DNA of 39,733 nt. Origin: Neonectria sp. B-13 (lineage: Eukaryota > Ascomycota > Sordariomycetes > Hypocreales > Nectriaceae). Below, piece by piece: positions 14,001-25,183 of the stretch. The stretch is taken from contig NOKP01000090.1 of the NCBI GenBank assembly GCA_002682825.1, positions 1 to 39,733 of the forward strand, written 5' to 3'. Numbering within the stretch: position 1 is the stretch's first letter; every line of letters starts with the position of its first letter. The position numbers were made by a program, and so were the translations under genes. Below the pieces are notes generated by a model. The model saw only the letters and a program-made list of their open reading frames with translations, was not told the DNA's origin and ran no database searches.

Positions 14001-14550
14001 TTCCATTTCTTAATAAATACTCTCTTACTCTCTCCTTCCTTAGCTCCTGACTCTTCATGACACAGAGGGTCATTAAAGCCAGGGTAGCTAGGTACCTATC
14101 CCCTGTTAGAAACCACGTAATGATCATCCTAGTGATACCTTCCCATCGTGCAAGCTGATGCATGTTCTCTCTCTACCCATAGCTCAACGGGGGAGAATGG
14201 CACTCCTGTTCTCGTAAAGAGTCTCTATGGTCATTGAAATCTGGTGATATTATGCCATAAGATCTATTAGAGTTCAGGTGTGCTCTGTTTTCCTTCGGAA
14301 CTTGTGGGGCAGAGGAATAAGCGTGGTGGTAGGTAGTGTGGTTTGGAGTTTGGGTGTCTAATGTCATCTTGCTTCTTGCGGTAGTCTCGGTTAAGCCTTG
14401 TATCTCCCTTTTTGCTGGGTCGATTTGTTGCTGTTTTTTCGGGTCTATAGGTCTAGGGTCTTTTCGGGGAGGTCTTGATCCCCTCTCTTTTCCAATTCTT
14501 GTTATCTTTCCGCTTTCCTTGTGTTCGGTAGCAGCAGCTTGGAAGTGCAT
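11011..14550 (-). pseudogene. gag: gag and aspartic protease (minus-strand copy)
   Basis: Mirror of 25184-28723, in one reading frame broken by TAG codons. The protease piece is 11011-11430, the gag core piece 13120-14163, and the zinc-knuckle piece 12304-12777. Confidence 0.85.
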
Positions 14551-14589
14551 CAATTGATCCCTTTGACAGGCTAGATCAATTGACTTGCT

Positions 14590-14607
14590 GCCCTACTGTG
14601 ACCTCCA
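14590..14607 (-). promoter_or_regulatory. Primer binding site candidate
   Basis: Mirror of 25127-25144. On the minus strand it begins TGGAGGTCAC, four bases inside the 5' LTR. Confidence 0.6.
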
Positions 14608-14611
14608 AATT

Positions 14612-15170
14612 TGGCGGTGGAAAGGGACAAGAAACAATACCCCAAATGGATAACAGTTCCTTAGGGAGGTACACAGAAATGTGTTGCATAGGCGTCTCAG
14701 TTGGTCAGCCTGAAGCTGCACTAGACAGCGCATATGTGGTTAGACAGTCTAGTGTTTAGTACCTCCTAATAGGAAAGTATCTTATGAGGTAGATTGTTAA
14801 GTCGAAAGCAGGAAAGAGTGTTGGCAAGGCATCGAAATGGCCTACTGTTAGCTTAGCAATTGGTGTTATAGAAGATAGAGGTTCAACCTAGAATTGAGTA
14901 GTAACTTTGAATGTAAAATTGTAGAATAAATTCCTAGAAGGTAAAGGCAAAGTCTAGAGCTTTGAGCTTAATGAGCTTATATCTCTTGTCTTTCTATAGA
15001 AAGAATCTCTTTAGTCTCTTGTCTCTTTCCCTCAATGATGATCCCTAGAAAGAAAAAGACCCTTTTCCTCCTTCCCTTCTTAACCTCCCTTGTGGCTGCC
15101 CCTCCCCTTCCGCACTCAATTACATCCCTGCTAGCAACCAGCTAGCCCACTTAGTCCTTCGCCCCTGGCA
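14612..15170 (-). repeat. 5' LTR of the left-arm element
   Basis: 559-bp LTR beginning TGCCAGGGG on the minus strand and ending CCGCCA. It mirrors 24564-25122. Confidence 0.9.
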
Positions 15171-15171
15171 T

Positions 15172-15178
15172 AGTAGTT
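15172..15178 (+). repeat. Target-site duplication, right copy
   Basis: AGTAGTT, matching 2601-2607. One T separates it from the LTR end. Confidence 0.6.
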
Positions 15179-15770
15179 GAGTTATAGTAATAGCTATTAT
15201 AGTAATAGTTAGGCTATAATAGATAGCTAAGATAGGCCCTAGTAGGGATAGTAAGTATTATAAGCATATTATAGAGGCTTAAGCAGTAGATAGGTTTATA
15301 GTTATAGTTATATAGGCTGGGTTAATTAGAGGATAGACTTACTTAGGCTAGAGATATAAATAATAGTAATTATAGATGCTTAAGGTATATAGAGAGAAAG
15401 AAGAAAGTAGGGTAGTATAAGTAATAGTAGTAGATAGAAAGGATAGAGCTTATATTAAGGTTTATAATTAGGGTATAGATTAGGGCTAGTAGGGAGATTA
15501 GCATTAGTAAGATTAGTATTAGTAGTAATAGGCCTATACTATACTATATAGTAAGCTAGACTTACTTTTTAAGTAATATTAATGTCTTATAATTAAGCTA
15601 TACTATAGTAGTATAAGAGGTTAAAGTAGGAGGGTCTTAAGATAGTATTATAGAGTAGTAAGTATCTATTAGGGTAGGGAGACTGATAATAGGACTAGGC
15701 TAGGGATACAGTTAGGGCTAGGGATGCAGTTTAGGCTAGGGATACTAAATAAAGCTATATATATTATATT
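15179..15770. other. RIP-altered DNA with an 18-bp minisatellite
   Basis: No gene seen. About 2.6 copies of an 18-bp unit beginning GGCTAGGGAT lie at 15698-15745. The unit resembles a degenerate telomere-like motif, but is too short to call telomeric. Confidence 0.6.
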
Positions 15771-16090
15771 ATACTGAAAAAACCAGGTTAGGGTTAGGGA
15801 AAAAATTGGAACAGTTTTTTTAAAGGTGGGTCCTTTATATATAGATTCTAAATCTTCTGAAAAAATGATTAAGATTAGTATATAGCTTATCTTTCTAGCT
15901 ATTTTCTAGATTTAATTAAAAAGGTTTTAAGTTCTTCTTTCCTAATTAGGCTAGATCTTTATGTGATATAAAATCGGATGTGGTTAGAGATATGGGGCTT
16001 GGCGTGATATAAATTCAAAAGCGGTAAGAAACAGGTCCCTTTTTAGCTAGCTAGACCTAATTTAGCTAAATATCTTACCAAAGCTAATTT
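15771..16090 (+). repeat. Direct repeat copy A (~320 bp) with TTAGGG motifs
   Basis: Matches 18497-18815 in the same orientation, with near-equal length and clear but incomplete identity. Both start ATACT, then AAAACCAGG followed by two TTAGGG units, and share blocks such as CTAATTAGGCTAGA and AAGAAACAGGT. It may be an LTR of an old element or a dispersed repeat. Confidence 0.75.
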
Positions 16091-17003
16091 CTAGGCTAAT
16101 AGTAGACTAAAATGGGGAAAAAAGATAGTTCTAGGTATATAAGCCTTATATCTATATAGTACTATTTTTAGAATAATATTTAACTTATAGGCTAAGTAGG
16201 AAAAGCTAAATAAGCTAAAAGAGGGAAATAGTGGGGGTATTACAGGGATTAGTCAGGTAAACTTCGGATAAAATATAAATAATAGATCTAATTTAAGCCT
16301 TTCTAAAACTATTTTTATTTCTATTTTTAGTCTCTTATTTAGCTTTAAATCTCTATTTTTAATTAGATTCCTTAAAAATTAACTATAGTAAGATTATATA
16401 AGTAAATAAATCTTACTAAAATAGCTTAGTATAGGTATTAGTAAGGCTAGTTCTTGTTTTATTATTCCTTCCTTTTATCTATTTTCTAGAATTAATTATA
16501 ATTTATATAATTTATATAAATAAAATATATACTATTTAATTAAATATTTATAGCTATTAGATAAAATAATAAATACTTTTAAAATTATATTCTATATATA
16601 TTAGGTTATATCTATATTGAAACTAATTTTAAAATATTTATTTCAATATATTTATATTTTAAGTCTATTTATAGCTTTCATATTAAAAATAGCTATATTA
16701 ATAATAATAATATATTTTAAAATCTTATTTTATCTGTTTTATTTTTCTTATTATACTTTCTATCTTAAATTCTTTCTATATATTAAATAGAATTAATTAA
16801 AGCTATTTATAATATTTATCCTATAGTAAAAATCTATTTTTAGATTTATTTTATATAAATTCTTAATTAATTTAGTTTAATAATTTTTAATTTTTAATTT
16901 TTAATTTAAGAACTTTATATTATAAAAAGGCTTAATTTAAATAATTTACTTTAAAAATAACTATAATAAGCCTTTAAAGCTATTTCTTAATATATAAAGA
17001 TAT
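16091..17003. other. Very AT-rich geneless stretch
   Basis: Long runs of A and T, including about four copies of AATTTTT near 16885-16915. I see no coding phase here. Confidence 0.6.
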
Positions 17004-17612
17004 AATTAAAGATTATTATTAAAGTTAATATATAACTTTTTCTATTACTATTGAAACTACTGTTTGGACTACTATTTCTACTTATCTACAATTGCACTAA
17101 ACAGTCATATGTTTCCTTTGCTTAAACTTAATAGAGGGATAGATCTTTGGATTTTGAACCTAATTATTGACTTTTGCCCTCTCTATAATAGCTACTATCA
17201 GTCTGCTAATGCTAGGAATAACCATTAGGCTTCTTAGAACTCCTTCTACTAAATCCCTTTATGCAGCTTTATAGCTAATATTAGAGATAACTATAGGATT
17301 CCCTTGGTTTCTAATGCATTATTCCTTTAGCTATAGGTTAATTAGAATAATATTATCTATTAACTGTATAATCTATAAGGTATAAATAGGGTTATATAGC
17401 TTCTTAAGGAACTCTTTCTCTATAGTAATAATATTATTATTCCTTTTTAGCTTTAGAGCTAGCCTCTCTAGAAAGAGCTATTCTATTATAATCTATTAGG
17501 CAGTTGCTATATTAAGCTTTATTTCCTCTTATAGTAGGATATTATAGCTAAAGACTGCTAATTAGACTAACTCCTTAGGTCTAAAGTGATTGATTATAGG
17601 CTATTTTATATG
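17004..17612 (-). pseudogene. Degraded coding-like frame (mirror of 22122-22730)
   Basis: Read on the minus strand. The frame is described at the right-arm copy; its function is unrecognised. Confidence 0.3.
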
Positions 17613-17876
17613 CTTTAGGCTAGACTTTTAAACTGCAATTTATAGTATAGAAATAAGGCTTGAATGTTCTTTTAATTTGATATATAGGTTATATGAGAGC
17701 CTATGTGTATAGCTTGGTAAGGGCTTGCTGGGCTATAGTGTAATTCAGATGGAAGTAGTTATCTTATGTGATTGGTAGTGTGGTTATTATATTGTTTGGA
17801 AGGTTGGATGGAATGTGAAAAGGTAACCTAGAAAGTGTAGAGGCTGGGCTTTTATCCTAAGGGGTTTTAGCCTTTT

Positions 17877-17972
17877 CTAAGGTCTAGCTTTTCTAAGATC
17901 TAGCTTTTCTAAGATTTAGCTTTTCTAAGATCTAGCTTTTCTAAGATCTAGCTTTTCTAAGATCTAGCTTTT
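17877..17972 (+). repeat. 16-bp tandem repeat, six copies
   Basis: Six consecutive units of CTAAGATCTAGCTTTT. Two units carry a single transition each. Confidence 0.95.
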
Positions 17973-18301
17973 CTAGCTGATTGAGACAGTAAAACTTATA
18001 CTTTAACTTTGTAGTAGAAACTTTTATCTTCTTGAGTTATTATTGCCTTAGGCTTAAGTATTAAGCCTATTATACTATTGTTTTTTCTGTTTTCTTTTAT
18101 ACTGTTTAACCTTTAGCCTCTTCTCTAGGTATATACTATTAAGGACTATTATATCTAAATAACTTTTTCTATTTATTCTTAATTAAAAAGAATTTTATAA
18201 ATAGATTTATTAATTTATTTATTATATTTTATTTAATTAATATATAATATTTATATTATATATTAAAATAGATTTATTTAAAAAGAATAAAGAAAAAAAA
18301 A

Positions 18302-18337
18302 GATAAGAAAGATAAGAAAGATAAGAAAGATAAAAAA
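18302..18337 (+). repeat. 9-bp tandem repeat, four copies
   Basis: Units of GATAAGAAA; the last unit has one change. Confidence 0.9.
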
Positions 18338-18496
18338 ATTTATATTTAAATATTAATATTTAAATAATATTATTTTATTATTTAAATAATATAAATAATA
18401 TATTTAGTAGGGATAATTCTATAATAACTAATAAAGCTATAAGTACTTAACTAGCTTTACTATAGTTATAATAGAAGAAGAGATATAAACTATCTC

Positions 18497-18815
18497 ATAC
18501 TAAGAAAACCAGGTTAGGGTTAGGGAAAACTAGGGAACATTTTTAGAAAAAGTGGGGCATATTTTTATTTAAGATGAATCTTTAGAAAAAATGTTTAAGA
18601 TTAGTATAGCTCTTGCCTTAATAGCTTTTTCCTAGATTTAATTAAAAGATTTTCTAGTTTCTCTTTCCTAATTAGGCTAGAGTTCTACATAATATAAAAT
18701 CGAATGTGGCTAGAGCTATAGGGCTTAGTGTAATATAAATTCCAATGCAGTAAGAAACAGGTACTATTTCAGCTAGCTAAACTGAATTCAGCTAAATATC
18801 TCACTAAACCTAATT
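18497..18815 (+). repeat. Direct repeat copy B (~319 bp) with TTAGGG motifs
   Basis: Partner of 15771-16090; see that entry. The two copies are about 2.7 kb apart. Confidence 0.75.
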
Positions 18816-19717
18816 ACTTAGTAAACTTAACCCTAAAATTAAAAAAAGTACTACTTTTGTAATACTTATAGCTAGAGCTATCTTATAATATTTACTATAT
18901 ATTTTAATTCTTCTTAAGTCATTAATTTCTAAGTTAAGCCTAGTAATAAGAATAAGATTCTTATTCCCACTCCCCTCAAATTAGCCACAGTTAGCCATAG
19001 CTTATCATAAGATAACCACTAGCTACTCTAAGATCATATTAGCTAAGAATAATACTCCTTACCCTATAGATAAATACCCAATGTATAATTTTACTAGGAA
19101 TTCTAATATAAAAGAATTCCATTAAAAATTCTACTAATTATAATTAATATATAGAATATTAACTTTAATACTACTTCTTTTAATGCAAAGGAAGGAGAAA
19201 ATGATTTTCTTAATGTTTTCTTCCCTTATACTTCTTCCAAAGTAGGGTCTAGGAACAATTATTAAAAAAGCTACTCTATACAACAAGCCAGCAGTCATTC
19301 CTAGAGGCTACATTAATACTTACGCTTTAGTCTATTAGTAATATATACAATTCCACATATAATATTCTAATGGTTATCCCTAGACCCTACCCTCAACTTC
19401 ATCCTATTCTATCATAACTAGCTTATTCTACTGATCCAGTGACGTTTAAGCAATATAACATCCTAACTTCCAAAGAGACATAGATGTCCCCGAAAGATAC
19501 AATCTAATATAGAATGACAAGAGGTACATTGAGTAGCCCAACAGAAATACTATAATAGTCAATAAGATAGAGCATTCCATCCTAATGCAATCAGCCACTC
19601 TCAACTTACCTACATTGAATTTGATCACTATATGCCTTATCTTCCTAGTATTCCTCTATCCACCAACATAGACAGTGGGCTCTATCTCTATCCATGCATT
19701 CTCATACTAGTGCCTTA
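18816..19717. other. Geneless stretch at the inner end of the left arm
   Basis: Less RIP-altered than the rest of the arm, with CpA and CpG present. It contains only a 60-codon frame without an ATG start (19446-19628, minus strand) with a hydrophobic middle, which I do not accept as a gene. Confidence 0.5.
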
Positions 19718-19817
19718 NNNNNNNNNNNNNNNNNNNNNNNNNNNNNNNNNNNNNNNNNNNNNNNNNNNNNNNNNNNNNNNNNNNNNNNNNNNNNNNNNNN
19801 NNNNNNNNNNNNNNNNN
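19718..19817. other. Assembly gap of 100 N
   Basis: Exactly 100 N. A round number is usually a placeholder for a gap of unknown size. The left arm ends on the base before it. Confidence 0.99.
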
Positions 19818-20016
19818 CCATAATATTAAAAGTTCATTTACTCTATGGGAGTGTGTTCATTACGCTTGTCTCTATCGATTGATGTCTATTTTACCTTATG
19901 CATCAGTGTTGTCGTATTTCTGTGCATTTTTCTCTCTGTTTTCGCTGCCCGCTTGGAATTGCACTAAGTCCCACGACACACAGTCCTGACCCTGACCCTA
20001 GAACCACCTCCGATGT
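19818..20016 (+). other. Unpaired central spacer, 199 nt
   Basis: The only known sequence in the window without an inverted partner. Base composition is balanced and CpG and CpA are present, so it shows no strong RIP signature. Near its right end, 19985-20000 reads as CCTGACCCTGACCCTA, a degenerate telomere-like repeat. No gene is visible. Confidence 0.9.
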
Positions 20017-20918
20017 TAAGGCACTAGTATGAGAATGCATGGATAGAGATAGAGCCCACTGTCTATGTTGGTGGATAGAGGAATACTAGGAAGATAAGGC
20101 ATATAGTGATCAAATTCAATGTAGGTAAGTTGAGAGTGGCTGATTGCATTAGGATGGAATGCTCTATCTTATTGACTATTATAGTATTTCTGTTGGGCTA
20201 CTCAATGTACCTCTTGTCATTCTATATTAGATTGTATCTTTCGGGGACATCTATGTCTCTTTGGAAGTTAGGATGTTATATTGCTTAAACGTCACTGGAT
20301 CAGTAGAATAAGCTAGTTATGATAGAATAGGATGAAGTTGAGGGTAGGGTCTAGGGATAACCATTAGAATATTATATGTGGAATTGTATATATTACTAAT
20401 AGACTAAAGCGTAAGTATTAATGTAGCCTCTAGGAATGACTGCTGGCTTGTTGTATAGAGTAGCTTTTTTAATAATTGTTCCTAGACCCTACTTTGGAAG
20501 AAGTATAAGGGAAGAAAACATTAAGAAAATCATTTTCTCCTTCCTTTGCATTAAAAGAAGTAGTATTAAAGTTAATATTCTATATATTAATTATAATTAG
20601 TAGAATTTTTAATGGAATTCTTTTATATTAGAATTCCTAGTAAAATTATACATTGGGTATTTATCTATAGGGTAAGGAGTATTATTCTTAGCTAATATGA
20701 TCTTAGAGTAGCTAGTGGTTATCTTATGATAAGCTATGGCTAACTGTGGCTAATTTGAGGGGAGTGGGAATAAGAATCTTATTCTTATTACTAGGCTTAA
20801 CTTAGAAATTAATGACTTAAGAAGAATTAAAATATATAGTAAATATTATAAGATAGCTCTAGCTATAAGTATTACAAAAGTAGTACTTTTTTTAATTTTA
20901 GGGTTAAGTTTACTAAGT
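20017..20918. other. Geneless stretch at the inner end of the right arm
   Basis: Mirror of 18816-19717. The frame at 20106-20288 begins with GTG, has no ATG, and gives a 60-residue peptide with a hydrophobic middle. Nothing else supports it as a gene. Confidence 0.5.
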
Positions 20919-21237
20919 AATTAGGTTTAGTGAGATATTTAGCTGAATTCAGTTTAGCTAGCTGAAATAGTACCTGTTTCTTACTGCATTGGAATTTATA
21001 TTACACTAAGCCCTATAGCTCTAGCCACATTCGATTTTATATTATGTAGAACTCTAGCCTAATTAGGAAAGAGAAACTAGAAAATCTTTTAATTAAATCT
21101 AGGAAAAAGCTATTAAGGCAAGAGCTATACTAATCTTAAACATTTTTTCTAAAGATTCATCTTAAATAAAAATATGCCCCACTTTTTCTAAAAATGTTCC
21201 CTAGTTTTCCCTAACCCTAACCTGGTTTTCTTAGTAT
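20919..21237 (-). repeat. Direct repeat copy B (mirror of 18497-18815)
   Basis: On this strand it ends with CCCTAACCCTAACCTGG close to its outer edge. It pairs with 23644-23963. Confidence 0.75.
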
Positions 21238-21396
21238 GAGATAGTTTATATCTCTTCTTCTATTATAACTATAGTAAAGCTAGTTAAGTACTTATAGCTT
21301 TATTAGTTATTATAGAATTATCCCTACTAAATATATTATTTATATTATTTAAATAATAAAATAATATTATTTAAATATTAATATTTAAATATAAAT

Positions 21397-21432
21397 TTTT
21401 TTATCTTTCTTATCTTTCTTATCTTTCTTATC
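21397..21432 (-). repeat. 9-bp tandem repeat, four copies
   Basis: TTTCTTATC units, the mirror of 18302-18337. Confidence 0.9.
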
Positions 21433-21761
21433 TTTTTTTTTCTTTATTCTTTTTAAATAAATCTATTTTAATATATAATATAAATATTATATATTAATTA
21501 AATAAAATATAATAAATAAATTAATAAATCTATTTATAAAATTCTTTTTAATTAAGAATAAATAGAAAAAGTTATTTAGATATAATAGTCCTTAATAGTA
21601 TATACCTAGAGAAGAGGCTAAAGGTTAAACAGTATAAAAGAAAACAGAAAAAACAATAGTATAATAGGCTTAATACTTAAGCCTAAGGCAATAATAACTC
21701 AAGAAGATAAAAGTTTCTACTACAAAGTTAAAGTATAAGTTTTACTGTCTCAATCAGCTAG

Positions 21762-21857
21762 AAAAGCTAGATCTTAGAAAAGCTAGATCTTAGAAAAGCT
21801 AGATCTTAGAAAAGCTAAATCTTAGAAAAGCTAGATCTTAGAAAAGCTAGACCTTAG
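21762..21857 (-). repeat. 16-bp tandem repeat, six copies
   Basis: AAAAGCTAGATCTTAG units, the mirror of 17877-17972. Confidence 0.95.
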
Positions 21858-22121
21858 AAAAGGCTAAAACCCCTTAGGATAAAAGCCCAGCCTCTACACT
21901 TTCTAGGTTACCTTTTCACATTCCATCCAACCTTCCAAACAATATAATAACCACACTACCAATCACATAAGATAACTACTTCCATCTGAATTACACTATA
22001 GCCCAGCAAGCCCTTACCAAGCTATACACATAGGCTCTCATATAACCTATATATCAAATTAAAAGAACATTCAAGCCTTATTTCTATACTATAAATTGCA
22101 GTTTAAAAGTCTAGCCTAAAG

Positions 22122-22730
22122 CATATAAAATAGCCTATAATCAATCACTTTAGACCTAAGGAGTTAGTCTAATTAGCAGTCTTTAGCTATAATATCCTAC
22201 TATAAGAGGAAATAAAGCTTAATATAGCAACTGCCTAATAGATTATAATAGAATAGCTCTTTCTAGAGAGGCTAGCTCTAAAGCTAAAAAGGAATAATAA
22301 TATTATTACTATAGAGAAAGAGTTCCTTAAGAAGCTATATAACCCTATTTATACCTTATAGATTATACAGTTAATAGATAATATTATTCTAATTAACCTA
22401 TAGCTAAAGGAATAATGCATTAGAAACCAAGGGAATCCTATAGTTATCTCTAATATTAGCTATAAAGCTGCATAAAGGGATTTAGTAGAAGGAGTTCTAA
22501 GAAGCCTAATGGTTATTCCTAGCATTAGCAGACTGATAGTAGCTATTATAGAGAGGGCAAAAGTCAATAATTAGGTTCAAAATCCAAAGATCTATCCCTC
22601 TATTAAGTTTAAGCAAAGGAAACATATGACTGTTTAGTGCAATTGTAGATAAGTAGAAATAGTAGTCCAAACAGTAGTTTCAATAGTAATAGAAAAAGTT
22701 ATATATTAACTTTAATAATAATCTTTAATT
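22122..22730 (+). pseudogene. Degraded coding-like frame, function unrecognised
   Basis: In the frame starting at 22122 the translation keeps protein-like stretches for about 200 codons between scattered stops. One run of about 50 codons (roughly 22450-22580) has a single interruption and mixes charged residues with Ile/Leu-rich segments. The other two frames are much more broken. I do not recognise a family. It lies between the two ~320-bp direct repeats, so it could be the inside of an old LTR-type or non-autonomous element. What is seen is only a coding-like phase; identity and boundaries are unknown. Confidence 0.3.
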
Positions 22731-23643
22731 ATATCTTTATATATTAAGAAATAGCTTTAAAGGCTTATTATAGTTATTTTTAAAGTAAATTATTTAAATT
22801 AAGCCTTTTTATAATATAAAGTTCTTAAATTAAAAATTAAAAATTAAAAATTATTAAACTAAATTAATTAAGAATTTATATAAAATAAATCTAAAAATAG
22901 ATTTTTACTATAGGATAAATATTATAAATAGCTTTAATTAATTCTATTTAATATATAGAAAGAATTTAAGATAGAAAGTATAATAAGAAAAATAAAACAG
23001 ATAAAATAAGATTTTAAAATATATTATTATTATTAATATAGCTATTTTTAATATGAAAGCTATAAATAGACTTAAAATATAAATATATTGAAATAAATAT
23101 TTTAAAATTAGTTTCAATATAGATATAACCTAATATATATAGAATATAATTTTAAAAGTATTTATTATTTTATCTAATAGCTATAAATATTTAATTAAAT
23201 AGTATATATTTTATTTATATAAATTATATAAATTATAATTAATTCTAGAAAATAGATAAAAGGAAGGAATAATAAAACAAGAACTAGCCTTACTAATACC
23301 TATACTAAGCTATTTTAGTAAGATTTATTTACTTATATAATCTTACTATAGTTAATTTTTAAGGAATCTAATTAAAAATAGAGATTTAAAGCTAAATAAG
23401 AGACTAAAAATAGAAATAAAAATAGTTTTAGAAAGGCTTAAATTAGATCTATTATTTATATTTTATCCGAAGTTTACCTGACTAATCCCTGTAATACCCC
23501 CACTATTTCCCTCTTTTAGCTTATTTAGCTTTTCCTACTTAGCCTATAAGTTAAATATTATTCTAAAAATAGTACTATATAGATATAAGGCTTATATACC
23601 TAGAACTATCTTTTTTCCCCATTTTAGTCTACTATTAGCCTAG
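22731..23643. other. Very AT-rich geneless stretch
   Basis: Mirror of 16091-17003. Long A/T tracts and a short AAAAATT tandem near 22820-22850; no coding phase seen. Confidence 0.6.
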
Positions 23644-23963
23644 AAATTAGCTTTGGTAAGATATTTAGCTAAATTAGGTCTAGCTAGCTAAAAAGGGACC
23701 TGTTTCTTACCGCTTTTGAATTTATATCACGCCAAGCCCCATATCTCTAACCACATCCGATTTTATATCACATAAAGATCTAGCCTAATTAGGAAAGAAG
23801 AACTTAAAACCTTTTTAATTAAATCTAGAAAATAGCTAGAAAGATAAGCTATATACTAATCTTAATCATTTTTTCAGAAGATTTAGAATCTATATATAAA
23901 GGACCCACCTTTAAAAAAACTGTTCCAATTTTTTCCCTAACCCTAACCTGGTTTTTTCAGTAT
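23644..23963 (-). repeat. Direct repeat copy A (mirror of 15771-16090)
   Basis: On this strand its outer edge carries CCCTAACCCTAACCTGG, as in copy B. It is the better preserved copy in CpG-containing blocks such as ATCACGCC. Confidence 0.75.
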
Positions 23964-24555
23964 AATATAATATATATAGCTTTATTTAGTATCCCTAGCC
24001 TAAACTGCATCCCTAGCCCTAACTGTATCCCTAGCCTAGTCCTATTATCAGTCTCCCTACCCTAATAGATACTTACTACTCTATAATACTATCTTAAGAC
24101 CCTCCTACTTTAACCTCTTATACTACTATAGTATAGCTTAATTATAAGACATTAATATTACTTAAAAAGTAAGTCTAGCTTACTATATAGTATAGTATAG
24201 GCCTATTACTACTAATACTAATCTTACTAATGCTAATCTCCCTACTAGCCCTAATCTATACCCTAATTATAAACCTTAATATAAGCTCTATCCTTTCTAT
24301 CTACTACTATTACTTATACTACCCTACTTTCTTCTTTCTCTCTATATACCTTAAGCATCTATAATTACTATTATTTATATCTCTAGCCTAAGTAAGTCTA
24401 TCCTCTAATTAACCCAGCCTATATAACTATAACTATAAACCTATCTACTGCTTAAGCCTCTATAATATGCTTATAATACTTACTATCCCTACTAGGGCCT
24501 ATCTTAGCTATCTATTATAGCCTAACTATTACTATAATAGCTATTACTATAACTC
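23964..24555. other. RIP-altered DNA with an 18-bp minisatellite
   Basis: Mirror of 15179-15770. About 2.6 copies of the 18-bp unit lie at 23989-24036. No gene is visible. Confidence 0.6.
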
Positions 24556-24562
24556 AACTACT
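24556..24562 (+). repeat. Target-site duplication upstream of the 5' LTR
   Basis: AACTACT, repeated at 37127-37133 directly after the 3' LTR. One A separates this copy from the LTR's TG. The usual Ty3/gypsy length is 5 bp, so the exact borders are uncertain by a base or two. Confidence 0.6.
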
Positions 24563-24563
24563 A

Positions 24564-25122
24564 TGCCAGGGGCGAAGGACTAAGTGGGCTAGCTGGTTGC
24601 TAGCAGGGATGTAATTGAGTGCGGAAGGGGAGGGGCAGCCACAAGGGAGGTTAAGAAGGGAAGGAGGAAAAGGGTCTTTTTCTTTCTAGGGATCATCATT
24701 GAGGGAAAGAGACAAGAGACTAAAGAGATTCTTTCTATAGAAAGACAAGAGATATAAGCTCATTAAGCTCAAAGCTCTAGACTTTGCCTTTACCTTCTAG
24801 GAATTTATTCTACAATTTTACATTCAAAGTTACTACTCAATTCTAGGTTGAACCTCTATCTTCTATAACACCAATTGCTAAGCTAACAGTAGGCCATTTC
24901 GATGCCTTGCCAACACTCTTTCCTGCTTTCGACTTAACAATCTACCTCATAAGATACTTTCCTATTAGGAGGTACTAAACACTAGACTGTCTAACCACAT
25001 ATGCGCTGTCTAGTGCAGCTTCAGGCTGACCAACTGAGACGCCTATGCAACACATTTCTGTGTACCTCCCTAAGGAACTGTTATCCATTTGGGGTATTGT
25101 TTCTTGTCCCTTTCCACCGCCA
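24564..25122 (+). repeat. 5' LTR
   Basis: Starts TGCCAGGGGCGAAGG and ends CCGCCA. Compared with the 3' LTR, it lacks two bases in its first few positions and otherwise differs at roughly forty sites, essentially all C-T or G-A. LTRs carry the promoter and polyadenylation signals of such elements; I could not place a certain TATA box. Confidence 0.9.
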
Positions 25123-25126
25123 AATT

Positions 25127-25144
25127 TGGAGGTCACAGTAGGGC
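25127..25144 (+). promoter_or_regulatory. Primer binding site candidate
   Basis: Four bases after the 5' LTR the sequence reads TGGAGGTCACAGTAGGGC. Its complement ends in CCTAC, then TGTGACC, then T and CCA. That fits a tRNA 3' end with a T-stem strand, a seven-base acceptor strand and a U discriminator. I cannot assign the amino acid from sequence alone; Gln- or Cys-type tRNAs often carry U at that position. Confidence 0.6.
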
Positions 25145-25183
25145 AGCAAGTCAATTGATCTAGCCTGTCAAAGGGATCAATTG

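Larger units (their letters stand above)
2608..15170 (-). mobile_element. Ty3/gypsy-type LTR retrotransposon, minus-strand copy
   Basis: Mirror of the element at 24564-37126. It reads from the 5' LTR at 14612-15170 leftward to the 3' LTR at 2608-3168. Its sequence, stops and truncations are those of the right-arm copy. Confidence 0.93.
17613..18496. other. Geneless stretch with two tandem repeats
   Basis: Apart from the tandem repeats at 17877-17972 and 18302-18337, I see nothing recognisable. The part from 17650 to 17870 keeps many TG dinucleotides and is less RIP-altered than its surroundings. Confidence 0.5.
21238..22121. other. Geneless stretch with two tandem repeats
   Basis: Mirror of 17613-18496. 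It holds the 9-bp repeat at 21397-21432 and the 16-bp repeat at 21762-21857, with AT-rich DNA around them. Confidence 0.5.

Noticed and set aside
17059..17105. 7-bp inverted repeat ACTGTTT / AAACAGT as a possible transposon terminus
   Set aside because: The repeat is too short, lacks a target duplication, and lies inside the coding-like frame on the other strand.
20106..20288. 60-residue frame with a hydrophobic middle near the palindrome centre (mirror 19446-19628)
   Set aside because: It starts with GTG and has no ATG, no family features and no supporting context; a frame this short is expected by chance.
21762..21857. CRISPR-like array
   Set aside because: The 16-bp units are contiguous with no spacers; it is a plain tandem repeat.
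24564..25122. Specific TATA box and polyadenylation signal in the LTR
   Set aside because: Several AT-rich candidates exist but none can be singled out from sequence alone.
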